DNA of 62,245 nt, from the NCBI GenBank assembly GCA_947452765.1, contig CANGDR010000009.1:1-62245 (forward strand), read 5' to 3'. Under the pieces are notes generated by a model, which ran no database searches, was not told the DNA's origin, and saw only the letters and a program-made list of their open reading frames with translations. The position numbers were made by a program, and so were the translations under genes. The DNA comes from Actinomycetota bacterium (GTDB lineage Bacteria; Actinomycetota; Actinomycetes; S36-B12; UBA5976). Positions 1 through 8,376 of the stretch are shown here, piece after piece (the stretch's first letter is position 1; each line of letters opens with the position of its first letter).

Positions 1-1029
1 GCTGGCGTCATCAGCGGCCTACTCGCTGGTGTCGTTGGTTTTGCGGGTGCTTCTTACGTCATTCATGCTCCATCACCAACAATCGCGCTACCTAATTCAT
101 CAACAAATATTTCACCACGCGCTGACGACTCGATAGCCGGAATCGCAAAAGCCGTACTTCCAGTTGTGGTTTCCATTGATGTTTCATCAAGCAATGCTGA
201 AGGCACGGGTTCCGGTTTCGTCATCAGCAGCAATGCACAAGCGTCATACATTTTGACGAACAACCACGTTGCAAGTGGTGCAGGTGCAGGCTCCAAGATT
301 ACGGTGTACTTTCAAGATCAATCATCCGAGGTCGCCACTGTCGTTGGTACCGACTCCTCATACGACTTAGCAGTTTTGAAAGTATCGCGCGGAAATCTCC
401 CAGTCGCTCAGCTTGGCAACTCTGATGATGTCGTAGTTGGTGACGTGACTATCGCAATCGGTTCACCATTAGGTTTGTCGGGAACTGTGACAAGTGGAAT
501 TGTTTCAGCGCTTAATCGACCGGTGACTGCAGGCGGCCAAGGCGATTCATCCTTCATTAACGCGATACAAACTGATGCTGCGATTAACCCTGGAAACTCC
601 GGTGGGCCACTCGTAAATTCCAGTGGCAAAGTTATTGGAATAAATTCAGCCATTGCAACCACGGGCAGTTCGATGGGTGGGCAAAGCGGCAGCATTGGCC
701 TGGGATTTGCAATTCCAATTAATCAAGCCCGTCGCGTTGCAAATCAACTCATGACAAGTGGTAAATCCACCCATCCTGTAATTGGGGTTCAGTTAGACCT
801 TTCCTACTCTGGAAATGGCGCAAAAGTCACGACCGTTGTTGCCGGGGGACCATCCGCAAAGGTTCTCAAGGACGGGGACGTAATTACTGCAATTGACGGC
901 GTAAAAGTTGCTAATGGCACCGAACTAGTAGTAAGAATTCGAGCAAAAACGCCTGGAGATGTAGTCACCTTGACGCTAGAAAACGGCAGCAAGGTTCAAG
1001 TTACTTTGGGTTCAGAAGCCACCAAGTAA
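1..1029 (+). CDS. htrA: HtrA/DegP-type trypsin-like serine protease with PDZ domain (5' end outside window)
   Basis: The reading frame is open from the first base, so the N-terminus lies to the left of the window. The visible part begins with a hydrophobic segment (GLLAGVVGFAGASYVI), probably the membrane anchor. A trypsin-like domain follows with the full triad, counted from the first visible codon: His89 in TNNHV, Asp122 in SYDLAVL and Ser200 in NPGNSGGPL. The last ~90 residues form a PDZ domain (HPVIGVQL, GGPSAKVLKDGDVI). HtrA proteins degrade or refold damaged extracytoplasmic proteins. It lies just upstream of tatB, as in the mycobacterial sigE-rseA-htrA-tatB order, so it is probably the envelope-stress HtrA. 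The stop is TAA, nine bases before tatB. Confidence 0.93.
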   Translation, partial: AGVISGLLAGVVGFAGASYVIHAPSPTIALPNSSTNISPRADDSIAGIAKAVLPVVVSIDVSSSNAEGTGSGFVISSNAQASYILTNNHVASGAGAGSKITVYFQDQSSEVATVVGTDSSYDLAVLKVSRGNLPVAQLGNSDDVVVGDVTIAIGSPLGLSGTVTSGIVSALNRPVTAGGQGDSSFINAIQTDAAINPGNSGGPLVNSSGKVIGINSAIATTGSSMGGQSGSIGLGFAIPINQARRVANQLMTSGKSTHPVIGVQLDLSYSGNGAKVTTVVAGGPSAKVLKDGDVITAIDGVKVANGTELVVRIRAKTPGDVVTLTLENGSKVQVTLGSEATK

Positions 1030-1038
1030 AGTCATATC

Positions 1039-1347
1039 ATGTTCGATATTGGTTTGCCCGAGTTCTTGGTCATTGCGATGATTGCTCTGATTGTGTTTGG
1101 CCCGGAACGCTTACCAGAAATGGCCGCCCAGGCTGCAAAGTTAATTAAATCGCTACGCACTAAAGCTCGTGCGGCAACCGCAGAGTTAACTGACTCTATG
1201 GATACCAGCGCCGTTTCGGAGTTAGCAAAAGACATCCGTGGACTCACGCCTCGGGGTTTTGCCGCAAATTCATTTTCTCAGCCACCAGCGCGACCTAATG
1301 CGCCAACTGGCATAGTCAATCCGGTTTACGATCCGGATGCCACTTAG
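1039..1347 (+). CDS. tatB: Sec-independent protein translocase subunit TatB
   Basis: This 102-residue protein has the TatA/B hallmark: a very short N-terminus, one transmembrane helix (FLVIAMIALIVFGPERLP, with the conserved Phe-Gly-Pro hinge) and a charged amphipathic helix rich in Lys, Arg and Ala. The Glu in the N-terminal LPEF segment and the Glu after FGP favour TatB over TatA. TatB works with TatC to bind twin-arginine signal peptides and export folded proteins. It starts nine bases after the protease stop, so the two genes are probably co-transcribed. The C-terminal Pro/Ala-rich tail is low complexity. No tatC is visible nearby. Confidence 0.9.
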   Translation: MFDIGLPEFLVIAMIALIVFGPERLPEMAAQAAKLIKSLRTKARAATAELTDSMDTSAVSELAKDIRGLTPRGFAANSFSQPPARPNAPTGIVNPVYDPDAT

Positions 1348-2478
1348 CTACTTCCGATTTGGGGTAATGCCTAAGTTCATGCCAGTTAATCCACGTGGGC
1401 GGGTACCAAGTTTGGTTGCCATTTCGATCAGGGCTTTCGAAGCTGGGGCATCTGGGTGGGAAAGTACGAATGGCATACCTGAATCACTACCTTCGCGTAA
1501 CCCAGTATCAAACGGAATGCGACCCAACAGCGGCACTTCTTGACCAACGTTTGCACTAAGTGTTTCGGCAACCATCTTTCCGCCACCGGAGCCAAACATG
1601 TCAATTGGTTCACCGCAGTGCGGACAAGCGAATGCTGACATATTTTCGATAACGCCACTAACACGTTGATTGACTTGTGGCGCAAGCATGCCAGCACGAA
1701 TGGCGACGTCTGCGGCAGCTGGCTGGGGCGTTGTGACAATAATTAATTCACTCTGGGGGAGTAAATGTGCGGTACTGATTGCAATGTCACCTGTGCCAGG
1801 TGGCAAGTCAAGTAGCAATACATCTAGATCGCCCCACCAAACTTCGCTTAAGAAAGACTCTAAGTACCGATGCAACATTGGGCCACGCATAGCAACTGGC
1901 TCATGTCTGCCCTTTGGCTTTAGCGGAAGCATCGACATAACGCGGACATCATGTCCTTGCGGCGGCATGATCATGTTTTCAACTTTTAGTGGCGCTTGGG
2001 TGATGCCCATCATGTCTGGGATTGAGTGCCCATAAATATCAGCATCAACAATGCCAACTGCTAAACCTTGAACTGCCATGGCAGCAGCGAGATTGGTTGT
2101 AACTGAAGATTTACCAACGCCACCTTTACCTGAGGCAATTGCGTAGATCCGAGTTAGTGAACCAGGTTGATTGAATCGAATCTCTTTGACTGGACCTTGC
2201 AGTTTTTCGCGGAGTTCAGTTCGTTGCTCTGGGCTCATTACATCGAGTTCAACTTCGACAGCTGTTACATCGCGGACTTTTGATACTGCCTCTTTAACGC
2301 TGGAAACAATTTTGTCCTGCATTGGGCAAGCAGAGATTGTTAAGTAAACGCCGACCGTCACCTGACCACCGGAAATTGAAATGTCTTTAACCATTCCGAT
2401 TTCGGTAATCGGGCGACGGATTTCAGGATCGATCACTGTGGCTAGCGCGGCTTGCACTGCCTCTTGGTTAACTGTCAT
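1348..2478 (-). CDS. mrp: Mrp/ApbC family iron-sulfur cluster carrier ATPase
   Basis: The first ~90 residues form a MIP18/DUF59 domain (VIDPEIRRPITEIGMV). A deviant Walker A P-loop ATPase domain of the MinD/Mrp type follows (GKGGVGKSS at about residues 117-125, then DADIYGHSIPDMMG). The pair of cysteines in CPHCGEP is the usual cluster-bridging CxxC of Mrp/Nbp35 proteins. The family binds and hands over [4Fe-4S] clusters in the cytoplasm, probably as a dimer. The 376-residue length is normal for actinobacterial Mrp. It converges on tatB with no spacing and overlaps the upstream DUF1003 gene by four bases (ATGA), so these two minus-strand genes are translationally coupled. Confidence 0.93.
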   Translation of the reverse strand: MTVNQEAVQAALATVIDPEIRRPITEIGMVKDISISGGQVTVGVYLTISACPMQDKIVSSVKEAVSKVRDVTAVEVELDVMSPEQRTELREKLQGPVKEIRFNQPGSLTRIYAIASGKGGVGKSSVTTNLAAAMAVQGLAVGIVDADIYGHSIPDMMGITQAPLKVENMIMPPQGHDVRVMSMLPLKPKGRHEPVAMRGPMLHRYLESFLSEVWWGDLDVLLLDLPPGTGDIAISTAHLLPQSELIIVTTPQPAAADVAIRAGMLAPQVNQRVSGVIENMSAFACPHCGEPIDMFGSGGGKMVAETLSANVGQEVPLLGRIPFDTGLREGSDSGMPFVLSHPDAPASKALIEMATKLGTRPRGLTGMNLGITPNRK

Positions 2479-2990
2479 GAAGTTTCTTGATCATCCTTAG
2501 TTTCGGTTTCGAGTAACTCTTTGAATTCTTCCAATAGGTCGCGCAGTTCGCCGCGCAGGTAATCACGGGTCGCTACTTCACCTAACGCAAGGCGCAGGGA
2601 AGCAATCTCGCGAGTCAAGTAGTCTGAGTCCGCTAGTAAGCGCTCGGTGCGTTCCCGATCTTCCTGAAACTGAACTCGATCTCGGTCAGCCTGACGATTT
2701 TGCGCCAACAAGATAAGCGGTGCAGCATACGAAGCCTGAAGCGATAGCGCCAGGGTTAGAAATAGGAATGGAAAACCATCAACCCGTAGATGTTGTGGTG
2801 CCACTGTGTTCCACAGCAACCAAGCCGCAATGACAAATGTCATGTAGCCCAGGAAGCGCCACGACCCTAGGAATCGAGCAACTCTTTCGCTTACGCGACC
2901 TGCAGTTTCAGAATCAACGGTTGGGCGAAGAGAGCGACCGCGCTCTAACGGCTGATCCAAACGTGGTCCTCGTCGTTCGTTGCGTGCCAT
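2475..2990 (-). CDS. DUF1003 family membrane protein
   Basis: This 171-residue protein has a basic N-terminus, two closely spaced hydrophobic helices (FLGYMTFVIAAWLLWNTV and PFLFLTLALSLQASYAAPLILLAQ) and a charged, probably coiled-coil C-terminus with the QADRDR/QEDRERTERLLADSDY pattern typical of DUF1003. The function of the family is not established. In other actinobacteria it sits between mrp and the MgtE_N/CBS gene, as here, and a link to divalent-cation or membrane homeostasis has only been guessed from that context. The start lies two bases after the stop of the upstream CBS gene, so the three minus-strand genes look like one operon. Confidence 0.85.
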   Translation of the reverse strand: MARNERRGPRLDQPLERGRSLRPTVDSETAGRVSERVARFLGSWRFLGYMTFVIAAWLLWNTVAPQHLRVDGFPFLFLTLALSLQASYAAPLILLAQNRQADRDRVQFQEDRERTERLLADSDYLTREIASLRLALGEVATRDYLRGELRDLLEEFKELLETETKDDQETS

Positions 2991-2992
2991 GA

Positions 2993-4243
2993 TCAGCCCT
3001 CCTCATCTATCTCGTTTTCTCGCCAGTCTTCCGGCAACATGTGGTCAATAACGTCATCAATCGTGACGGCACCTAACAAATGATCATTCTCGTCTACAAC
3101 TGGCAATGCCACCAAGTTGTATGTTGCGAAATACCTTGCAACCTGGCCCAGCGGTGCACCTGGACCAATTGGCGTAAGTGAGGTATCCAGCACACCAGAC
3201 ACTAATGCGGACGGCGGTTCTCGAAGCAGTCGCTGCACGTGTGCCACGCCAATATATTTACCAGTTGGTGTTTCAAGCGGCGAACGCGTTACATAAACCT
3301 GGGATGCCAAAGCCGGGGAGAGCTCAGCTTGGCGTACGCGAGCCAATGCTTCGGCAACAGTTGCATCTGCAGACAAAATCACTGGTTCGGTGGTCATCAT
3401 GCCGCCGGCACTGAAGTCGTCGTATGCCAAAAGTCGCCGTAGATCTTCTGCTTCTTCTGGCTCCATGGCACCTAGGTATTCTTCGGCCTGCTCTGGTGGC
3501 AATTCCGAAAGTAAATCTGCAGCGTCGTCTGGATCCATTTCTTCCAAAACATCTCGTGCCCGCTTTAACCCGAGAGCCGACATAATTTCAACGCGATCGT
3601 CCTCAGGTAATTCTTCAAAAACATCTGCTAACTTTTCGACATCCAACGCGCCAACAAGCTCGAGTCGACGCTTTTGCGGCAAAGTCTGTAGCAAGTTTGC
3701 TAGGTCAGCTGGGCGCATCTCTTCAATTGATGCGAGTAAGGAATCAACGCCTTGTTCGGAGGATTCTGTGAAGAGTCCTGTGACGTCACCCCATTCAAGA
3801 GTTACGGTAGCGCCACGACGTCCAAAACCATGGCCAGCCTTACGAACAAATAGTCGGCTAACAACCCAATCTCGAGTTCGTTCCTGACTCATACCAACAT
3901 CTTGCAAAGTGGCTTGTTCAGCACTGTCTAAAATTGTGATTCTACGATCGAGGAGCTCGGCGATAATCAGAGTTTCTTCCGGACGACTCTCGAATCGACG
4001 CAAGTTAACAACCCCGCTGGTTACAACTGCGCCAGTGTCAATCGAGGTAACCCGCGCCATCGGAACAAAAATTCGGCGACGTGGTGCCACTTCAACAACA
4101 AAGCCGAGCACCAAAGGTGCACGGCCGCTGGAACGAGCGGACACGACGACATCACGAATCTTGCCTACCTGATCCCCAATGGAATCAAATACGGCAGTAC
4201 CGGCCAATCGGGCCAGGTAAATGCGGGTCTGTGTTGTGCTCAC
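2993..4243 (-). CDS. MgtE N-terminal/CBS domain protein with PRC-barrel-like N-terminus, no transporter domain
   Basis: This 416-residue cytoplasmic protein starts with a PRC-barrel-like domain (LAGTAVFDSIGDQVGKIRDVVV). The MgtE intracellular N domain follows (LLQTLPQKRRLELVGAL, FEELPEDDRVEIMSAL, MDPDDAADLLSELPPEQ: acidic superhelical repeats). It ends with a pair of CBS domains (MTTEPVILSADATVAEAL and the final VVDENDHLLGAVTIDDVID). True MgtE channels carry five C-terminal membrane helices that are absent here. The architecture is common in actinobacteria (Rv1232c-like) and is thought to sense Mg2+ or nucleotides, but its output is unknown. The start is GTG. An 17-base palindromic element (GTGAAA/TTTCAC, 4269-4285) lies just upstream. 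Confidence 0.85.
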   Translation of the reverse strand: MSTTQTRIYLARLAGTAVFDSIGDQVGKIRDVVVSARSSGRAPLVLGFVVEVAPRRRIFVPMARVTSIDTGAVVTSGVVNLRRFESRPEETLIIAELLDRRITILDSAEQATLQDVGMSQERTRDWVVSRLFVRKAGHGFGRRGATVTLEWGDVTGLFTESSEQGVDSLLASIEEMRPADLANLLQTLPQKRRLELVGALDVEKLADVFEELPEDDRVEIMSALGLKRARDVLEEMDPDDAADLLSELPPEQAEEYLGAMEPEEAEDLRRLLAYDDFSAGGMMTTEPVILSADATVAEALARVRQAELSPALASQVYVTRSPLETPTGKYIGVAHVQRLLREPPSALVSGVLDTSLTPIGPGAPLGQVARYFATYNLVALPVVDENDHLLGAVTIDDVIDHMLPEDWRENEIDEEG

Positions 4244-4405
4244 CTGTCGAGATTACCCGCTAAATAAGGTGAAACGGAATTTCACATAATACGAGATCTA
4301 GTGATTTCCGCGTGAATAAAGGGGATCTTCCGCTAAGTTCAACTTACGCAATTACTTGTTCACCCAAATTGCCCCAAAATTCAGCAAAACACCTAGGAGA
4401 TCCGA

Positions 4406-5179
4406 ATGTACAACCCATCAGCTAATCCGCGCTTCGCTGGCAAGACCGCAATTGTTACTGGCGGCGGCGGCGGTATCGGAACTGCAATTTCACAGCGACT
4501 CGCAACTGAAGGTGCATTTGTAATAGTTGCGGATGCGGTTGCAGAAAATGCACAACAGGTTGCTGATTCAATCACTAGTACGGGTGGGCAAGCAATTGCG
4601 ATGACCGTCAATCTTGCAGATGCAAGTGCTTGCACCGATTTAATATCAAAAGTTTTTGCAGATCGCGGGCAAATCGATGTACTGGTAAACAATGCGGGAA
4701 TCATGCGACGTGGAAATATCTTAGATATTTCGGTTGAAGATTGGAATGATTTGTTTGCCGTAAACATCAATGCAATGTTTCACCTATGTCGGGCAGCATT
4801 GCCGCACATGATCTCTGGCGGCGGCGGAGCAATTGTGAATACAGCCTCGCAATGGGGTTTGTATCCTGCACCAAACTGCATTGGTTACAACGTAACAAAA
4901 GCTGCGGTTGCTTCGTTCTCGCAAAACTTGGCACGCGACTACGCACCCCATAACGTTCGCGTTAATGCGGTTTGCCCAGGTGAAATTCACACTCCAATGC
5001 TCGAGGCAGGCGCAAAGCGTTCCGGTCGCACAATTGCCGACCTCGACAAACTTGTTCCATTTGGTCGCGTGGGTCGTCCTGACGAAGTGGCTGCCCTAGT
5101 TGCATTCTTGGCATCTGAGGAAGCTGCGTTTATGTGTGGGTCGCTAATTGAAATTACTGGCGCACAACCGGTTGCTTAG
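4406..5179 (+). CDS. SDR family NAD(P)-dependent oxidoreductase
   Basis: Classical short-chain dehydrogenase of 257 residues. It has the cofactor motif TGGGGGIG near residue 18, NNAG in the middle, and the catalytic Ser (NTASQWG), Tyr and Lys (YNVTK). The C-terminal PxRxGxPDEVAALVAFLAS pattern is typical of FabG-like enzymes. The substrate cannot be told from sequence. AGGAG seven bases before the ATG is a strong ribosome binding site. It is followed 24 bases later by an acyltransferase gene, which may share its transcript. The preceding 160 bases between this gene and the divergent CBS gene hold both promoters. Confidence 0.88.
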   Translation: MYNPSANPRFAGKTAIVTGGGGGIGTAISQRLATEGAFVIVADAVAENAQQVADSITSTGGQAIAMTVNLADASACTDLISKVFADRGQIDVLVNNAGIMRRGNILDISVEDWNDLFAVNINAMFHLCRAALPHMISGGGGAIVNTASQWGLYPAPNCIGYNVTKAAVASFSQNLARDYAPHNVRVNAVCPGEIHTPMLEAGAKRSGRTIADLDKLVPFGRVGRPDEVAALVAFLASEEAAFMCGSLIEITGAQPVA

Positions 5180-5203
5180 TTGCGGTTGAAGTAAAGTAAA
5201 AGC

Positions 5204-5899
5204 GTGCGCGGACAACCAGGAACATTCCTCTATGGCCTCTCGCGAAAACTTTGTCGCATTGACGTAACCGGGATAGAAAATCTCGCAATACTTGAAAAAC
5301 CTGGCCCGGCAATGATAATCGTTAATCACACATCAGTTGTTGACGTCGTAGTTGTGGTTGGCACGCTTCATAAACTTGGCTACACAGTTGACGGCCCATG
5401 CCTGGACACCTGCACTCACCACAGACATCTGCGACCAGTGGGTACTTCAGACATGTGGAACTTTCCACTAGCAAAGCAAATCGTCGAAGGCAGTGGCATT
5501 ATTCCGACAGATCAACATGATGGTCGAAGTGCATATCGAGCAGCTCGCGAAGCGTTACGCAATGGCGAATGTGTTTTGATCTACCCTGAGGGTGATGTGC
5601 AGGTCAACGCTGATGCTTCGCCACGTGAATGGCGCGCAGGGGCAACTGCATTAGCCAAATCCACGCCACTACCAATTGTGTTTGTCGCACATCACGACAC
5701 CCGAAACTTAGGCGGGGGATCAGTTTTGAAAAGTATTTTAAAAGCGCTGACTGGAATTGTGCGCAAGCCTCGGATTCAGTTAGTTATCGGAAAACCAGTA
5801 ATGCCAATCGAACTAGATAATTTAAGCGGTTCCGAAGTTACTGAGTTTCTGCAGCAACGCTTGATCGAAACTTGGCAGCAAGCAAAAGCCTTAAATTAA
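5204..5899 (+). CDS. 1-acyl-sn-glycerol-3-phosphate acyltransferase (PlsC/LPLAT family)
   Basis: This 231-residue protein has the LPLAT active-site motif NHTSVVD (His-x4-Asp) near residue 45 and the EG-containing second motif (VLIYPEGD) further on. Such enzymes transfer an acyl group to lysophosphatidic acid or a related lysolipid at the inner face of the membrane. The GTG start follows an A/G-rich stretch. Actinobacteria often have several paralogues, so the exact lysolipid is uncertain. Its 3' end overlaps the convergent RNA helicase gene by four bases. Confidence 0.85.
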   Translation: MRGQPGTFLYGLSRKLCRIDVTGIENLAILEKPGPAMIIVNHTSVVDVVVVVGTLHKLGYTVDGPCLDTCTHHRHLRPVGTSDMWNFPLAKQIVEGSGIIPTDQHDGRSAYRAAREALRNGECVLIYPEGDVQVNADASPREWRAGATALAKSTPLPIVFVAHHDTRNLGGGSVLKSILKALTGIVRKPRIQLVIGKPVMPIELDNLSGSEVTEFLQQRLIETWQQAKALN

Positions 5900-7359
5900 G
5901 CGTCTTTGGGAGCACTTCGCGTGCGATTGCGCTGGCGCGGTTCCCGCGGAGCTTTGGCTTCAGCCGGCTTTTCAGACTGTGATTTCACAGGAGCTGATTT
6001 AGTAGGTCGATTACGACTTGACCCCGAATTGGACTTGCTTGAACTCGAAGAATTCTTAGTTTGTGGACGCCGGCCTTTGTTAGCTCCGGTCTCACCAAGG
6101 TCTTCGAGTTTCTCACTGGCTAAACCTTCACGCGTTTGCTTTGCGCCTGGCAGTTTTCCAGTGACACCCTTTTCGATACCAAGTCCTATGTAGACATGGT
6201 CACTTGATGAGTAGGTTTCGATTGGATCGTTAAACGCCATACCAAGTGCGCGGTTAATCATTTGCCAACGATTTATATCCTGCCAGTCAACCAACGTGAT
6301 TGCTACACCAGAGTTACCAGCTCGGCCAGTTCGTCCGACGCGGTGTAGGTAAGTTTTTTCGTCATCTGGGCATTCGTAGTTAATTACATGCGTTACGTCA
6401 GCGACATCGATACCGCGTGCGGCTACATCGGTTGCAACAAGTACATCGATCTTGCCGCTTCGAAATGCTCGCAACGCTTGCTCACGCGCACCTTGGCCAA
6501 GATCGCCATGAACTGCGGCTGAGGCAAAGCCACGTGCGGCTAAGTCTTCGGCTAAGTTTCCTGCCACACGCTTAGTGCGGCAGAAAATCATGGTTAACCC
6601 TCGACCCTTAGCCTGCAAAACGCGGGCGACGAGTTCAGGTTTATCCATTTGATGGCAACGCCAAACATGCTGTTCAATCGCATCTACGGTTGAACCTTCG
6701 CTGTTACCGTCGTCTGCGCGAATGTGTGTTGGTTGCGTCATGTAGCGCCGAGCAAGTGCCACAATTGCGCCTGGCATAGTTGCCGAGAACAACATGGTCT
6801 GTCTACTTGCAGGGGTTTTGCTTACCAAGGTTTCGACGTCGGGCAAGAATCCCATGTCTAACATTTCGTCAGCTTCATCCAGTACTAATACTTTGATCGC
6901 ACTCAAGTCCAGGTGACCCTGCTTAATCATGTCGATTAACCGACCCGGGGTACCAGCAATAACTTCGACGCCGCGTTTCAATGCCTCAACTTGTGGTTCA
7001 TAAGCTTTGCCACCGTACAGACTCAAAACTCGAGCGCCCATATTCTTGCCAGCTTTTTCTAGGTCATCAGCAACTTGAATCGCAAGTTCTCGAGTAGGAA
7101 CAATAATCAGACCCTGCGGCTTACCGGCATGTTTAAATTCACTCCACTGTTCGCTGGTTGGCGTTATGACCTGTGTCAGGAGTGGCACGCCAAAGCCGAG
7201 AGTCTTACCAGTTCCAGTTTTAGCTTGGCCGATTAAGTCCTGGCCAGTCATGGCCAACGGCAAAGTCAGCTCTTGAATTGGGAAGGCATCTATGATGCCG
7301 TTTTCGGCAAGGGCCGAACAAATGTCTTGGGGGACGCCGAGATCGGCAAAACTAGCGAT
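5896..7359 (-). CDS. DEAD-box ATP-dependent RNA helicase (RhlE/DeaD-like), apparent ATC start
   Basis: All DEAD-box motifs are present: Q motif (FPIQELTLP), motif I AKTGTGKT, PTRELA, TPGRLID, DEAD, SAT, the C-terminal ARGIDVADV and HRVGRTGRAG. The last ~110 residues are basic, Ser/Pro/Lys-rich and disordered. The enzyme remodels RNA in the cytoplasm, probably in ribosome assembly or mRNA decay. Homologues begin with a Met followed by x-x-Phe-x-Asp-Leu-Gly. Here the matching position is ATC (Ile-Ala-Ser-Phe-Ala-Asp-Leu-Gly), preceded by a strong AGGAG at seven bases. No ATG, GTG or TTG is in frame there; the next in-frame alternative is a GTG at 7392 with no good ribosome binding site. The mycobacterial counterpart is rhlE (Rv3211), which also faces a ferritin-like gene. 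Confidence 0.9.
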   Translation of the reverse strand: MASFADLGVPQDICSALAENGIIDAFPIQELTLPLAMTGQDLIGQAKTGTGKTLGFGVPLLTQVITPTSEQWSEFKHAGKPQGLIIVPTRELAIQVADDLEKAGKNMGARVLSLYGGKAYEPQVEALKRGVEVIAGTPGRLIDMIKQGHLDLSAIKVLVLDEADEMLDMGFLPDVETLVSKTPASRQTMLFSATMPGAIVALARRYMTQPTHIRADDGNSEGSTVDAIEQHVWRCHQMDKPELVARVLQAKGRGLTMIFCRTKRVAGNLAEDLAARGFASAAVHGDLGQGAREQALRAFRSGKIDVLVATDVAARGIDVADVTHVINYECPDDEKTYLHRVGRTGRAGNSGVAITLVDWQDINRWQMINRALGMAFNDPIETYSSSDHVYIGLGIEKGVTGKLPGAKQTREGLASEKLEDLGETGANKGRRPQTKNSSSSSKSNSGSSRNRPTKSAPVKSQSEKPAEAKAPREPRQRNRTRSAPKDA

Positions 7360-7447
7360 GAGAAAACTCCTGGTAGATATACGGCAAACACGCACAATTT
7401 CGTGGCCGACTTCAATCGTACCCGCATATCGCCTAGCCTTAGGCGTT

Positions 7448-8104
7448 GTGAGTAGTCCTGCAGTTATTGATCTTCTTGGCATCCTTGCCTATGGCGAGTT
7501 GGCAGCCTTTGAGCGCCTTGCCAGCGATTCCGCGCTGGCCCCAACTTTGTCGGATAAAACAAAGCTCTCGGCAATGGCTGCAGCCGAATACCGCCATCAC
7601 GAGCAGATCGTCGCACGCCTGCGGGAACTTGGAGTCGACCCCGAGCAATCGATGCTGCCATTTGTTGATGCACTTGATCAATTTCACAACACGCTAATCC
7701 CTCGGGACTGGTTAGAGGGATTACTTAAGGCATATGTTGGCGACGGGATTGCCGCAGATTTCTACCGCGAAATATCAGCACACATGGACCCGCAAACCGC
7801 CGATTTAGTAAAAGATGTTTTGGCTGACATTGGTCATGCTGAATTTGCAATTGATCGAATTCGCGAGGCCATAGAAGTCGATCCAAAAGTTGCTGGTCGC
7901 CTAGCTTTGTGGGGACGTCGTTTAATGGGCGAGATGATTAGCCAAGCTTCCCTTGTAGCTGGTTCCCGTCCAGCTCTACAAGACTTGTTTTTAAATCCAC
8001 CCGTAGGTGCACCTGAAATGACAGTAAATGAATTATCCGGAATGGTTAACCGACTAACAGTTGGTCACGCGAAACGCATGGACGCCCTAGGACTAGCGTC
8101 GTAG
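7448..8104 (+). CDS. Ferritin-like fold protein (Rv3210c family)
   Basis: This 218-residue all-helical protein has a ferritin-like four-helix pattern: ELAAFERLASD, EYRHHEQIVARL, DFYREI and DIGHAEFAIDRIREAI, with Glu and His residues spaced like di-iron ligands (ExxH). It resembles MiaE-type and other ferritin-like hydroxylases, but the substrate is unknown. It lies between the DEAD helicase and DUF3107/TetR, matching Rv3211-Rv3210c-Rv3208A-Rv3208 in M. tuberculosis. I chose the GTG at 7448 because it leaves an 88-base gap to the divergent helicase; upstream in-frame starts would run antisense into the helicase and encode residues unlike the family. Confidence 0.75.
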   Translation: MSSPAVIDLLGILAYGELAAFERLASDSALAPTLSDKTKLSAMAAAEYRHHEQIVARLRELGVDPEQSMLPFVDALDQFHNTLIPRDWLEGLLKAYVGDGIAADFYREISAHMDPQTADLVKDVLADIGHAEFAIDRIREAIEVDPKVAGRLALWGRRLMGEMISQASLVAGSRPALQDLFLNPPVGAPEMTVNELSGMVNRLTVGHAKRMDALGLAS

Positions 8105-8106
8105 CT

Positions 8107-8334
8107 CTAGTTAGTTGTGGTAAATCCAACGCGACCTGTTGCGGGGACACCAATTTCGGCAAAGGCAATCTTGTCGCCTGGCACGATTACGGTGCGGCCC
8201 TTTTCATCGATCAAAGTAAGTACTGATCCACCAGCAATAGCGGCGTCGATTGATTTCTTAACTGCATTGGCAGTTTCGTTGCTCTCTAGGACAACTTCAC
8301 GATTAACGTGTTGAATACCAATTCGAATTTCCAC
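8107..8334 (-). CDS. DUF3107 domain protein (TB9.4 family)
   Basis: This 75-residue protein starts MEIRIGIQHVNREVVLESN and ends GRVGFTTTN, which matches the actinobacterial DUF3107 family (Rv3208A/TB9.4). The function is unknown. The family sits almost always beside the TetR regulator found just upstream here, in the same orientation and about 40 bases away, so the pair probably shares a transcript. It converges on the ferritin-like gene with two bases between the stops. Confidence 0.88.
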   Translation of the reverse strand: MEIRIGIQHVNREVVLESNETANAVKKSIDAAIAGGSVLTLIDEKGRTVIVPGDKIAFAEIGVPATGRVGFTTTN

Positions 8335-8376
8335 GGCGTAACTCCAAAAGTCGGTTGCTGTTATTTGCAGTCTACG

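Noticed and set aside
4269-4285. GTGAAA/TTTCAC palindrome as a CRP site
   Set aside because: The arms are only six bases with a five-base spacer and do not fit GTGA-N6-TCAC; no regulator can be assigned.
7292-7447. Longer N-terminus for the ferritin-like protein
   Set aside because: It would run antisense through the start of the DEAD helicase and lacks family similarity; GTG 7448 leaves a normal divergent intergenic region.
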